Shown here: positions 33,240 through 42,164 of the stretch, piece by piece
Position numbering within the stretch: the first letter of the stretch is position 1
Layout: every line of letters starts with the position of its first letter
NCBI RefSeq assembly: GCF_052162025.1
Contig: NZ_CP197401.1
Coordinates: forward strand, 4,464,001-4,528,000
DNA length: 64,000 nt
Reading direction: 5' to 3'
DNA from: Methylobacter sp015476545
GTDB lineage: Bacteria > Pseudomonadota > Gammaproteobacteria > Methylococcales > Methylomonadaceae
The notes under the pieces: model-generated
Databases searched by the model: none
What the model was told of the DNA's origin: nothing
What the model saw: the letters and a program-made list of their open reading frames with translations, nothing else
Program-made: the position numbers and the translations under genes

Positions 33240-33961
33240 ATAAAACGATTTTAGTAACGGGCTCCAGCCGCGGCATCGGCAAGGCCATTGCCTTGTATCT
33301 GGCCGAGCGCGGCTTCGATCTGGTGCTGCACTGCCGCAGCCGGCGCGCCGAGGCCGAGGCCGTAGCAGGCGACATCGAGCGGCTGGGCCGGACTGTCCGC
33401 ATTCTGCAATTCGACATCGCCGACCGGGCGCAATGCGCCGAGCAAATCAACGCCGATATCGAGGCCTTCGGCGCTTACTTCGGTGTGGTCTGCAACGCCG
33501 GCATCACGGCCGACAACGCCTTTCCGTCGCTGACCGGCATGCAGTGGGACAATGTCGTGCATACCAATCTGGACGGCTTCTACAACGTCCTGCATCCCGT
33601 GATCATGCCCATGGTCAGGCGCCGCAAGCCGGGCCGCATCGTGACGCTGTCATCAGTGTCGGGGCTGATCGGCAATCGCGGGCAGGTCAACTACAGCGCG
33701 GCCAAGGCCGGCATCATCGGCGCCACGAAAGCGCTGGCGCTGGAACTGGCCAAGCGCGACATTACCGTCAACTGCGTGGCGCCGGGCCTGATCGATACCG
33801 AGATGGTCAGCGAACTGCCGCTCGACGAGATCAAAAAAATAGTGCCGGCGCGGCGCGTCGGCAATCCGCGCGAAGTCGCCGCGGCCGTGGCCTTCCTGAT
33901 GTCGGACGATGCCGGCTACATCACGCGCCAGGTCATTTCCGTGAACGGAGGCCTGTGCTGA
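33236..33961 (+). CDS. FabG-like 3-ketoacyl-ACP reductase
   Basis: A 241-residue SDR. TGSSRGIGKAIALYLAERG (7-25) binds NADPH, VCNAGIT follows, and the catalytic Ser, Tyr and Lys are in TLSSVSG and NYSAAKAGIIGATKALALE. The C-terminal DAGYITRQVISVNGGLC is the usual FabG end. In the polyene pathway it reduces the beta-keto group before dehydration. One-base overlap with the next gene (TGATG). Confidence 0.9.
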   Translation: MNKTILVTGSSRGIGKAIALYLAERGFDLVLHCRSRRAEAEAVAGDIERLGRTVRILQFDIADRAQCAEQINADIEAFGAYFGVVCNAGITADNAFPSLTGMQWDNVVHTNLDGFYNVLHPVIMPMVRRRKPGRIVTLSSVSGLIGNRGQVNYSAAKAGIIGATKALALELAKRDITVNCVAPGLIDTEMVSELPLDEIKKIVPARRVGNPREVAAAVAFLMSDDAGYITRQVISVNGGLC

Positions 33962-35184
33962 TGAGGCGAGTCGTTGTGACCGGCATGGCCGGCATTTCGC
34001 CGATAGGCAACGATTGGCCGCAGGTCGCGGCACGGCTGAAAACCCGGTCCACGGGCATCCGCTATATGGCCGACTGGGAAAAATACCGGGGCTTGAATAC
34101 GCGGCTCGGCGCGCCGGCCGAGTTCACGAAGCCGGCGCATTATACGCGAAAGCAGACGCGCAGCATGGGCCGCATCGCCCTGCTGGCCGTTTACGCGACC
34201 GAACTGGCGCTGGCCGATGCCGGACTTTTAGGCGATCCTTGCCTGAGCAGCGGACAGACGGGCATTGCCTATGGCAGTTCGGCCGGCAGCCTCGAGGCAG
34301 TGGCCGAATTCGGCAATATGCTGATCAATCATGCCGTCGACGGCCTCAACGCCACCTCCTATATCCGCATGATGGGGCATACGGCGCCGGTCAATATCGG
34401 CCTGTTTTTCGGCATCAACGGCCGCGTTTATACGACTTCCAGCGCCTGCACCTCGGGCAGCCAGGGCATAGGCTATGCCTATGAGGCGATCAGGCACGGC
34501 TACCAGACCGTGATGGTGGCCGGCGGCGCCGAGGAGCTTTCGGCCTCCGAAGCGGCCGTGTTCGACACGCTGTTCGCGACCTGCATCCGCAACGACGAAC
34601 CGCATAGAAGGCCCCGGCCTTTCGACCGCGACCGCGACGGGCTGGTCATCGGCGAGGGCGCCGGCACGCTGATTCTGGAAGAGCGCGAGCATGCCCTGGC
34701 ACGCGGTGCCCGCATTTATGCCGAGGTGGCCGGTTTCGGCACCAACTCGGACGGCCTGCACGTCACCCAGCCCAACAGCGAGAGCATGCAGACCGCCATG
34801 CGTCTGGCGCTGCAGGATGCGGGGCTTGAAGCGGCCGACATCGGCTACATCAGCGCGCACGGCACGGCAACCGATCACGGCGACGTCGCCGAAAGCCATG
34901 CCACGGCGGCCGTGTTCGGCTCGCGCACGCCAATCAGCGCCATGAAAAGTTACACGGGCCATACGCTGGGCGCCTGCGGTGCGCTGGAAGCCTGGGCGGC
35001 CATCCGGATGATGAACGAGGGCTGGTTCCATCCCACCGCCAATCTGGACCACATCGATTCCAAATGCGCGGAGCTTGATTACATAACAGGCGATGTCCGG
35101 ATTCTGGAATGCGAACACATCATGAGCAATAATTTCGCTTTTGGTGGTATAAATACGTCTCTGATTTTCAAACGCGTAGCATAG
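33961..35184 (+). CDS. Beta-ketoacyl-ACP synthase (second, FabF-like)
   Basis: A 407-residue ketosynthase starting MRRVVVTGMAGISPIGNDW at 33961. The open frame extends upstream to 33433 but only by reading through the ketoreductase. Triad: Cys in TTSSACTSGSQGIG (about 160-173), His in SAHGTATDHGD and His in SYTGHTLGACGALE. DGLVIGEGAGTLIL is also present. A second complete condensing enzyme next to ketoreductase and dehydratase is the ape core arrangement. Confidence 0.9.
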   Translation: MRRVVVTGMAGISPIGNDWPQVAARLKTRSTGIRYMADWEKYRGLNTRLGAPAEFTKPAHYTRKQTRSMGRIALLAVYATELALADAGLLGDPCLSSGQTGIAYGSSAGSLEAVAEFGNMLINHAVDGLNATSYIRMMGHTAPVNIGLFFGINGRVYTTSSACTSGSQGIGYAYEAIRHGYQTVMVAGGAEELSASEAAVFDTLFATCIRNDEPHRRPRPFDRDRDGLVIGEGAGTLILEEREHALARGARIYAEVAGFGTNSDGLHVTQPNSESMQTAMRLALQDAGLEAADIGYISAHGTATDHGDVAESHATAAVFGSRTPISAMKSYTGHTLGACGALEAWAAIRMMNEGWFHPTANLDHIDSKCAELDYITGDVRILECEHIMSNNFAFGGINTSLIFKRVA

Positions 35185-35198
35185 AGGAAGAAATAAAA

Positions 35199-35561
35199 AT
35201 GATAAGAAAAATTTGTGGGGTTCTAGCGTTAGCGGCAGCCGTAACGGGCTGTACGACAACGGGCCATTTCAAGGTGCCGGAAGGATCGCAACTGTATGTT
35301 TATAAACGGCCGGAGCCGGTAGATATCAAGGCCAACGGCGAAGTCACGACCAAACCTTTCTTCTGGACTGCGGCGGGCATGCCGCCCGGCGGCGGCATCC
35401 CCTACCGTCTGGAGCAGAACGGCCAGACCGTCAAGGAAGGCAAATTGAGAGCCAAATTCCGCACCGTTTCCATCTTCTGGCCACCGGCGGCCCTCATCTA
35501 CTGGCCGATGGGCTTCAATCCGGATATTACTTACGACTTGGTTAACGACAAGCAGGAATAA
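35199..35561 (+). CDS. Small lipoprotein at the end of the lipid operon
   Basis: A 120-residue lipoprotein: signal MIRKICGVLALAAAVTGC with lipidated Cys18, then GHFKVPEGSQLYVYKRPEPV and a C-terminal IYWPMGFNPDITYDLVND. I do not know the family; short lipoproteins like this often sit in envelope lipid loci. It starts 14 bp after the ketosynthase with a good AGAGGAAG box, and is followed by a terminator. Confidence 0.7.
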   Translation: MIRKICGVLALAAAVTGCTTTGHFKVPEGSQLYVYKRPEPVDIKANGEVTTKPFFWTAAGMPPGGGIPYRLEQNGQTVKEGKLRAKFRTVSIFWPPAALIYWPMGFNPDITYDLVNDKQE

Positions 35562-35571
35562 CCGGCCGGGC

Positions 35572-35603
35572 AAGGGCTTTAGCCGCGGCTGAAGCCCTTT
35601 TAC
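35572..35603 (+). terminator. Terminator of the lipid operon
   Basis: AAGGGCTTTAGCC (35572-35584) pairs with GGCTGAAGCCCTT (35587-35599) with one G-T pair, followed by a short T-run. It lies 10 bp after the lipoprotein stop. Confidence 0.7.
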
Positions 35604-35953
35604 TCTCCTCAGATTCAACAACGTCTCTTCGCGGTTTTCGGATATACCGAAGCCGAACACTCCAATGCGTTGATATCGGGCAACAAAGTGTCCAGATCAT
35701 CGAGAGCGCATTTCAGCAAGCATTGCCGCCACATGTCCGCATTGAGAAACCAGATCCCGAAGTTTTATATAGACAATCATCTGAAGCCAAACGACTGCCT
35801 TTTGACCAAGAACGCCAGAAGTCTTGCGCCATGAAGTTTACGATATTTCCATAATTAAATTATGGTTTTTGTGCGTTATAATCCGATTTCGGCAGGCGAT
35901 GAGTTTCGCGCCTGACGCCTGAATTCGATAGCGATGCAAACACAGGAGACTTT
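35604..35953. other. Intergenic region with a possible degenerate coding scrap
   Basis: About 350 bp. Between 35660 and 35852 one plus-strand frame without an in-frame start reads SVQIIESAFQQALPPHV, then EKPDPEVLYRQ, and ends at TAA before the promoter-like TATAAT at 35877-35882. The composition is protein-like, but I recognise no family. It may be the 3' end of a lost gene. The TATAAT is a plausible -10 for the acyl-CoA dehydrogenase-like gene (start 35954), though without a good -35. Confidence 0.35.
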
Positions 35954-37123
35954 ATGTCCACAACCGATACCCTTTTAAGAACCGTGCGAGAAATCGAGCC
36001 GATCATCCGGGAGCACGCGCCTGAGGCCGAGCGCAACCGGAAGCTGGCCGCGCCCGTAGCCAAGGCAATGCACCAGGCAGGACTTTACCGGCTGTGGCGG
36101 CCGAAGGCGTTCGGCGGCTTTGAGCTTGATCCAGTTTCCGGTTTACGCATTATCGAGGACGTTTCACGCATCGACAGCGCGGCGGGCTGGAACCTGCAAA
36201 TCGCCGTCGCACACGATATGTTCGCGCCCTGGTTCAGTGACCAGGCTGCGCAGGAGATTTTCAATGTCGACGCGATTCCGGTCGGCGCTTTCAATCCCGC
36301 GCGCAAAGCCGTTCCGGTTGCGGGCGGCTATCGCATCTCAGGACGCACGTCGTTCGTGAGCGGCGCGCACCATGCCACGGCATTTATCGGCTTCGCCAAT
36401 ATTTATGACGGCGACAAGTTGCGCCTGGATGCCAATGGCGTGCCCGAGATGCGGTTGATTGCAGTTCCCGCAGCCGAAGCCGAAATCGTCGACAACTGGA
36501 ACACGATGGGCATGCGCGGCAGCGGCAGTCATGACGTCGAGATGCGGGACGCATTCATCCCCGAGCACTGGGCCGCGCCGTGGGGGCCGCTGGAGAAGCC
36601 GGGCAGCGCCTATCAAGGCCCGCTTTACCGGCTGACGGTCTGGCCGGCGATCGCGGCGCTCGTCGCGCCAGCGCTCGGCATCACACGTGCGGCCATCGAT
36701 GAAGCCATAGAACTCATCATCAACAAAACGCCGGCCTATGGCTCAAAAACGCTCAAGGATTATGGCGTCGTGCAATCGCAGCTCGCGCAGGCCGAAGCCA
36801 AGCTTGGCGCCAGCCGCGCCTTTTTTTTCGGCACCTTTGAAGAAGCCTGGCAGACCGCTGTCGCCGGCAGGCCCATCACAGTAGCGCTGAAAGGCCGCAT
36901 GCAACTGGCCATGACGCATGCCACGCTCGAATGCGCGAAGGCCGTGAGCCTCATTCACGAGATCGCCGGCGCTTCGGGCATCCGCGAGGAGTATGCCTTT
37001 GAGCGACACTTCCGCGACATTCACGTCATCACGCAGCACGGCTTTTTGAATGCCAGCAAGCTGGAGTCGGTCGGGCAGATCCTGCTCGGGCTCGATCCCG
37101 AGTGGCCGTTTTTCCAATTCTAA
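35954..37123 (+). CDS. Acyl-CoA dehydrogenase family flavoprotein
   Basis: A 389-residue protein of the acyl-CoA dehydrogenase / flavin monooxygenase (HsaA-like) fold: REIEPIIREHAPEAERNRKL at the start, QAGLYRLWRPKAFGGFELDP (about 36-55), ISGRTSFVSGAHHATAF, MGMRGSGSHDVEMRDAFIPE and a helical C-terminal half. The catalytic Glu of true acyl-CoA dehydrogenases cannot be placed with certainty, so oxygenase activity on an aromatic or thio compound is possible. It stands alone. Confidence 0.82.
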   Translation: MSTTDTLLRTVREIEPIIREHAPEAERNRKLAAPVAKAMHQAGLYRLWRPKAFGGFELDPVSGLRIIEDVSRIDSAAGWNLQIAVAHDMFAPWFSDQAAQEIFNVDAIPVGAFNPARKAVPVAGGYRISGRTSFVSGAHHATAFIGFANIYDGDKLRLDANGVPEMRLIAVPAAEAEIVDNWNTMGMRGSGSHDVEMRDAFIPEHWAAPWGPLEKPGSAYQGPLYRLTVWPAIAALVAPALGITRAAIDEAIELIINKTPAYGSKTLKDYGVVQSQLAQAEAKLGASRAFFFGTFEEAWQTAVAGRPITVALKGRMQLAMTHATLECAKAVSLIHEIAGASGIREEYAFERHFRDIHVITQHGFLNASKLESVGQILLGLDPEWPFFQF

Positions 37124-37211
37124 GCTTGAAATACGGACCTATTCAGAAAGCGGTCCAGATGGTATATTAGAAAGTAATGATTTATTAACCAATGGGGGGT
37201 AAAAGGCGAGT

Positions 37212-38042
37212 ATGGAACAGAGTATGAACGAACTGATGAACCACACGGCCGACATGGGCCAGGCGGAAATGTTTTCGAAGGCCTGGTACAACGAATATTT
37301 CCGGCGCGCAGCCGAAAGTCAGGCGCACTCGCGCTTCTGCGAGGCCGTTTATGGCAGGGACCTGTGCCAGCACGGCATGATGGATGTCGAGGAGATGGAT
37401 TTTCTGGCCTCGCTGCTCAAGACCGGCGAGAAAGTGCTGGAAATCGGCTGCTCCAACGGCCACATCACAGAGCATCTCCACGAAAAAGCTGGCTGCAACA
37501 TTCTGGGCCTCGATTATGCGGATATCGCCATTGCCCAGGCGCAGGCCAGAACCCGGGACAAGGCCGCCACGCTGGATTTCCGATGTGCGGATTTGATTCA
37601 GGACGAGCTGCCCGGCGGCGATTACGATGTCATCCTGGCCATCGATTCCATTTATTTCATGGGCGATTACAACAAGACGCTGGCCAAGCTCAACGCCAAG
37701 CTGCGGCCCGGCGGCCGCATGATCATCGCGGCGTTTCAGGCCAAAGAGGACAGCGATCCCGACACGATCCTGCTGCCCGGCCATACGCGCATGGACGAGG
37801 CTTTGCAGACGCTGTCGTTCCGCTACATTCAGCACGACTTCACGCCAAACATCCGCAACCACTGGATCAAGAACTACGAATTTTCACGAACGCTCCAGCC
37901 TGACTTCGCCGCCGAAGGCAACGCCTTCCTGTGCGAGGCCCGTATGGCCGAGAACGGCTGGTTCAAGGACCACGCCGAGCGCGAGACGCTGGTCCGGTTC
38001 ATGTATGTCATCGACCATAATGCGGATCTGGCGCAGAGTTGA
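37212..38042 (+). CDS. Class I SAM-dependent methyltransferase
   Basis: A 276-residue methyltransferase. SAM-binding VLEIGCSNGHITEHLHEKAG (about 76-95), LGLDYADIAIAQAQ, the YDVILAIDSIYFMGDYNK post-motif I-II and LRPGGRMIIAAFQAK. Substrate unknown. A shortened relic of its 3' end lies at 57311-57453. A 9-bp hairpin (38061-38082) follows the stop and may terminate it. Confidence 0.85.
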   Translation: MEQSMNELMNHTADMGQAEMFSKAWYNEYFRRAAESQAHSRFCEAVYGRDLCQHGMMDVEEMDFLASLLKTGEKVLEIGCSNGHITEHLHEKAGCNILGLDYADIAIAQAQARTRDKAATLDFRCADLIQDELPGGDYDVILAIDSIYFMGDYNKTLAKLNAKLRPGGRMIIAAFQAKEDSDPDTILLPGHTRMDEALQTLSFRYIQHDFTPNIRNHWIKNYEFSRTLQPDFAAEGNAFLCEARMAENGWFKDHAERETLVRFMYVIDHNADLAQS

Positions 38043-38060
38043 GCGGATTGATTCTCAGCG

Positions 38061-38082
38061 AGGCGGGTTATTCAACCCGCCT
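38061..38082 (+). terminator. Hairpin after the methyltransferase gene
   Basis: AGGCGGGTT (38061-38069) and AACCCGCCT (38074-38082) pair perfectly around a 4-base loop, 19 bp after the stop. No T-run follows, so termination is uncertain. Confidence 0.4.
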
Positions 38083-38911
38083 CAAACGTTTGATTGAACT
38101 TCTAATTCAGTCGAATCATCTGGCGCGAGATATATCTCGCGCTGCTCAGGAGAAGGTCAGCTATGTGCCATTTCTTGCCGGTCAATGTAAATTTTCGAGC
38201 GGCTGCTTTAGGTTACAAATTGCTCTCTCAACATTTAGGTTAACCCGCAGTTGCGCGGAAGCGTAAACGTCGGTCTGAACCGCTGGTTAGCCAAAATTTC
38301 ACTGAGCGCTACCACCCGTAGAGGTCCATTGATGGACATGACGCTAAAGCTAATTTTTTTCTTAAGTCATTTCCGAAATTCCAGAAGTCTTTCATTCACT
38401 CAGATACCATATGAACAGAGGCTTCTATTTTGACAGGACTTACGCATTTTGCTCTTGTGCCATTGGTTGAAGGTGGGATTGGGCTATCTAAAAATGAAAA
38501 AAAGCTGTTTTTTAAAAATAATGTGGGGGCGACTTTAGTCGCCCAGATATAGGCGGACTATCAACAGTAGGTGCTTTAGGTGCAGTCGCCCCCACAGGCT
38601 TGCGTAAGTCTTGGCATAATTTTTTAAAGTTTAATTCATCTGAGTTTTTAAAAAACAATACGCAATATCCCCTTCAGAAATTTGGTGTTGATGCGGTCTA
38701 TCGCATGAAGCCAACATGATTTTTTGTGCTTTCTATGAACACCTTTGAAGCAATGCCAAAGACATTTTTCACATGTACAGCCTTGAGGCGGATAACAAAG
38801 TCATCAAGAAAAAGCTCAAGCGAGCTGAAGTATTGTTATTGCCAATTACCCGGTTAGTTTGATCGGCGAACAACAACTATCTCTACCATCAGCTTCATCG
38901 ACAGAGGCCAC
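38083..38911. other. AT-rich intergenic region with a palindrome and a MITE-like repeat
   Basis: 829 bp with no supported gene. It contains a perfect 20-bp palindrome (GCGCGAGATATATCTCGCGC, 38123-38142) and a MITE-like element (38437-38610). The remaining frames are short and without ribosome-binding sites. Confidence 0.5.
38437..38610. repeat. MITE-like element, copy 1
   Basis: A 174-bp unit with terminal inverted repeats GACTTACGCA (38437-38446) and TGCGTAAGTC (38601-38610). Inside are an 11-bp perfect inverted repeat, GTGGGGGCGAC (38523-38533) and GTCGCCCCCAC (38585-38595), and the block CTATCAACAGTAGGTGCTTT. The end repeats and this block recur at 61272-61384. It codes for nothing, so it would need a transposase elsewhere. 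Confidence 0.7.
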
Positions 38912-39718
38912 TTACTGAACAACCTCTCGCACGTGCGCTTGCAGCCGTGAGGGCGGCACCTCGTAATCGTAGATCGCGAACTTGCCGATCGCTCCTTTGA
39001 AGTAGCTGCGCTTGTCACGTGTTCCGATGCGAAGCGGCGCAGGTCCGGCGCCCGGTACCACGCCGAACTGATCAAGTCCCGTCGTATCACGCAAGACTCC
39101 GTTCTTGTAGATGCGCACATAGCCGGTCGGGTAGGTGGGCGAGATGGCTTTAGTGTTGATCACCGCGGCGACGTGGATCCACTCGCCCTGCACGACCGAA
39201 TCTTGGAAGTAAGACCCCGATCCGAATCCGCCCGAGAGATTGAAGGCGTAAGCGGAGAGCCGGTTCGGACGCGACTCGTCGTTCGAGAGCGAGTACATGC
39301 GTAGCACATATTCCTGCATGTTCGGTTCGCCCTTGCCCGCCCAGTGCACGTAGCCGGTGCCTTCCTGAGAAGGAAACTGCAGGGTATCGGGGCGTATCCA
39401 GGCCTCGATCGTGAGGGCTCCGGTTGTTGGTACGGACAGGCGTGGATGTGAGGCGACCTCGAGGTACTGGTTCGTGCCGTTGAGGACGCTCGCCCTGTCG
39501 CCGTTGGGCATCGCAGTCCACGGCAATCCGCCGCGTGGGTGGCGGACGGCGCGAAACCCGGAGCGAGTCTGATCCGGCTCCCAAAGCACCCGAAAGGGGG
39601 AACCCATCGTGAAGTAAGCAATGGGCCTGTCTTGCAGGACCGCATCGTCGGCTGGTGATGCCAGCGCCAACTGGGCCAATGCGCCGATCGTTAACGTGAA
39701 TGCAGTTCTGAGAAGCAT
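38912..39718 (-). CDS. Secreted LamG (concanavalin-like lectin) domain protein
   Basis: A 268-residue exported protein. The signal peptide is MLLRTAFTLTIGALAQLALA, cut before SPADDA. A LamG-like domain follows: SVLNGTNQYLEVASHPRLSV, ALTIEAWIRPDTLQFPSQEG, GEWIHVAAVINTKA, VRIYKNGVLRD and LRIGTRDKRSYFKGAIGKFA. Such domains bind sugars or proteins; no enzyme domain is present. The ATG at 39718 follows AAGGAGT; the frame extends to 39805 without a good site. It is clearly GC-richer than the AT-rich flanks, suggesting acquisition from another genome. Confidence 0.82.
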   Translation of the reverse strand: MLLRTAFTLTIGALAQLALASPADDAVLQDRPIAYFTMGSPFRVLWEPDQTRSGFRAVRHPRGGLPWTAMPNGDRASVLNGTNQYLEVASHPRLSVPTTGALTIEAWIRPDTLQFPSQEGTGYVHWAGKGEPNMQEYVLRMYSLSNDESRPNRLSAYAFNLSGGFGSGSYFQDSVVQGEWIHVAAVINTKAISPTYPTGYVRIYKNGVLRDTTGLDQFGVVPGAGPAPLRIGTRDKRSYFKGAIGKFAIYDYEVPPSRLQAHVREVVQ

Positions 39719-40275
39719 TGCGCGGACTCCTTCTATCTGGTGCCCCCTGTCACGCATCCTTTGTGTCGAGTGACAAAGATCTTCATAGTGACAAGTTAAT
39801 ATCAAAATGCGGGCGCAAATAATGTCTATTTCGCACTTAGCTTTCGGGCGCCGCTGACCTTTCGCTCAGTGCTCAAGCAAAACCCGGATGTCTGATAAGT
39901 GATTGGGTAACTGGTGATCGTTCATCATTCGACGAGCCGATGTCCGGGAAGGTTCCATTGCTTAGTCAATAACCACTATGTGCCAAAACCGGTCAGTGAG
40001 AGATCAGTGATCTTTATGTATTTGTTTACATGTTTAAATAGCGTGAATGGGATTTGGAATAACAAAACCGCTAATTTTTCGATTCAGTGCTTATGGGTAT
40101 TCATACATATTGTGTATTAAGCTCTCAACATATACTGTTCATATACTGTTGATCTAAGGTTGGGGAAATAGGGCTATATCGCATTTTGCCGCAGCCATTA
40201 AAAATGGTTATCAGGATGCGGTAATTTATTCGTAGCCTGAGAGCTAGATTTAGACTAGCTTTATAGAGGACTAAG
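39719..40275. other. AT-rich intergenic region, nothing recognised
   Basis: 557 bp between divergent genes. I see a short direct repeat (CATATACTGTT twice near 40133-40150) and no credible gene. Confidence 0.45.
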
Positions 40276-41037
40276 ATGAGCATGCCACAACGGATAAATG
40301 TATTTGACTCGCAAACCAAAGAATACCACCACGCATTCCAGATCTTTCTCGATCACACTGACCAGAAGTTGCAGGCCCAACAGTGGCTCAACCAACTCGT
40401 GCAAACGCTGCCGTCACGGCGTGTTTTCATAGATGCTGGTGCGGGTAATGGCAAAGTAACTGCTTGGTTCACCGATGCGTTCGATCAAACAATTGCGCTT
40501 GAGCCTAATGAGTCACTACGCACGGAACTGAAGCAGCATTGCCCTCAGGTTGAAGTGTTTCCTGAAGGGATTTTGGATGCGAAAATAATGAGCTCTGGAG
40601 ACTTTGTGCTTTGCTCACACGTGCTCTATTACATCGATAGTGTAGAGTGGATGCTTTATCTGGAACGATTGGCTTCGTTTTTATCACCAGATGGGGTTTT
40701 GGTGGTGATTCTCCAGCACCATAACTCAGAATGTATGCAGATGTTGCAGCATTTCTTTGATCAGAGCTTCGACTTAACTGAACTGGCTCAGACTTTTCAA
40801 AATGAGAACAAAGATCGGTACGAAGTAGCGATTGAAACTTTGCCCGCGCATGTTACCACGTCGGACTTTGACTCCGCCTATGCGGTTGCTGAGTTCATGC
40901 TCAATTTGCTTCCGATGCCCAATCCGCCTACCCGCAATGATCTTGAGGCTTATGTACGAAGCTACTTCACTTACCCAGCCGGAGGATTTCGTTTCTCTTG
41001 TGATCAAGATTTCCTCCAGATTCGCCCGCGGAAATAA
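40276..41037 (+). CDS. Class I SAM-dependent methyltransferase
   Basis: A 253-residue methyltransferase. SAM-binding RVFIDAGAGNGKVTAWF (about 52-68), IALEPNESLRTEL, FVLCSHVLYYID (post-motif II) and LASFLSPDGVLVVILQHH. The AGAGGA box lies just before the ATG at 40276. Similar enzymes methylate small molecules or histidine-like amines; the substrate is not evident. The gene is more AT-rich than the main chromosome genes, like its surroundings. Confidence 0.82.
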   Translation: MSMPQRINVFDSQTKEYHHAFQIFLDHTDQKLQAQQWLNQLVQTLPSRRVFIDAGAGNGKVTAWFTDAFDQTIALEPNESLRTELKQHCPQVEVFPEGILDAKIMSSGDFVLCSHVLYYIDSVEWMLYLERLASFLSPDGVLVVILQHHNSECMQMLQHFFDQSFDLTELAQTFQNENKDRYEVAIETLPAHVTTSDFDSAYAVAEFMLNLLPMPNPPTRNDLEAYVRSYFTYPAGGFRFSCDQDFLQIRPRK

Positions 41038-41344
41038 TCTGGATCTTCCACTCACGACTATTTCATGAATAAAAAGGTCGTGGTCAAATTAATATCTAAT
41101 TTTTCATCAATATGGCTAGCGCGAAAGCTATAAAAGCGACATAGGCCGATTAGTGCTGATCTGTATCCTGCGCTACTATATCGGTGCAAGTCCAGCTAAC
41201 CAGACTTTGTAGATATGACAGGCGAAGAAGCAAAAGAGCGTTATCAGGAGCTTTCTGTCTATCATGGTTATCACAATTCAAAAATCCGTCCACTGACGGT
41301 GCTGAAAATCATAAATCCTATTCAGGCTGAAAAAGGTGTCAGTC
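41038..41344. other. Intergenic region with one small possible reading frame
   Basis: Contains a 46-codon frame at 41215-41355 starting MTGEEAKERYQELSVYHGYH. It overlaps the next small gene and has no clear ribosome-binding site, so I do not call it a gene. Confidence 0.3.
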
Positions 41345-41545
41345 ATGAAAAATAGTCATTCAACGAAACGTCTATCCCGGCTGGGCCGATGGGCTCCCGT
41401 CGGATTTTATTCCGCCAACATTATCACATGGCTTAGTATTGGCATAGTCGCAAACAAATGGGATTTACTCCCGTTAGTGTTGCTGCCATTACTGGTTCTG
41501 GCTCTCTATGTAGTCCGGACCGGAGAGGGACCTAATGCTCCCTGA
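41345..41545 (+). CDS. Small membrane protein next to the CruF-like gene
   Basis: A 66-residue protein from the ATG at 41345: a basic N-terminus (MKNSHSTKRLSRLGRWAPVG) and two hydrophobic segments, FYSANIITWLSIGIVAN and LLPLVLLPLLVLALYVV. Not recognised. It overlaps the next gene by 11 bp, so it is probably co-translated with it. Confidence 0.5.
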   Translation: MKNSHSTKRLSRLGRWAPVGFYSANIITWLSIGIVANKWDLLPLVLLPLLVLALYVVRTGEGPNAP

Positions 41546-42164
41546 TTTTATACTTCTTTTAATAACCACAATCGTCTTCGCAGTTATCGTTGTAAGTTAT
41601 ATTGGGTGGCGTTTTGACGGAGCCGCTGCGATCTCTTTTTTCATCATTTCCGGCGGTTTTCCAGCAATCATGGATTATATTTCCGCTTTTGCGATACATA
41701 ACTATGAATATCCGGGCCAATCCCGCCTTTGGGTTTTTACCTTTATTTTGTTTGGCTGGACCAGCATGTGTGGTAGCTGTCTTTTCCTGTCAGAAGGGAT
41801 ATTAGCCCGCCGAGAACTTGATCTCATTACGCAAAAGAATCTTTTATGGCAGGCCCCTCTATTGACTGGGGTAGTTGCCGTGGTGATGGATCTTTTTATC
41901 GACCCGATCGCAGTGGCAGCCAGATACTGGATTTGGTTCGTTAAAGGAACAATTTATTATGACATTCCTTTACTTAATTTCGTCGGTTGGTTTGTTTTGA
42001 TGTTTTTATCTTCCTTAGCCTGGATTATCGTCATACGACGACAGCAATGGGGTTTTGTCAAAAAAATCATTGGCTCAATTGCAGCCATTGTTCCACTCAT
42101 TGTAAGCAGTGCAATATTATCGATCTTTCTCAATCATTTAATTGCTGTTTTTGGTTGGGAATAG
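41535..42164 (+). CDS. CruF-like carotenoid biosynthesis membrane protein
   Basis: A 209-residue protein with about six membrane helices. GGFPAIMDYISAFAIHNYEY, then VMDLFIDPIAVAARYWIWF (about 118-136) and TIYYDIPLLNFVGWFVLMF are the PF04240 (carotenoid hydratase CruF / DUF422) pattern of D-P-x-A and Y-Y-x-I-P-x-x-N-F-x-G-W. CruF adds water to the psi end of carotenoids; no other carotenoid gene is nearby, so the substrate is open. Confidence 0.7.
   Translation: MLPDFILLLITTIVFAVIVVSYIGWRFDGAAAISFFIISGGFPAIMDYISAFAIHNYEYPGQSRLWVFTFILFGWTSMCGSCLFLSEGILARRELDLITQKNLLWQAPLLTGVVAVVMDLFIDPIAVAARYWIWFVKGTIYYDIPLLNFVGWFVLMFLSSLAWIIVIRRQQWGFVKKIIGSIAAIVPLIVSSAILSIFLNHLIAVFGWE

Noticed and set aside
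33433..33960. Upstream extension of the second ketosynthase frame
   Set aside because: It reads through the ketoreductase gene in another frame; the protein sequence there is Arg/Gly/His-rich shadow sequence. The ATG at 33961 fits the family start.
38083..38433. Short plus-strand frames after the methyltransferase
   Set aside because: No ribosome-binding sites, no family resemblance, overlap palindromic repeats.
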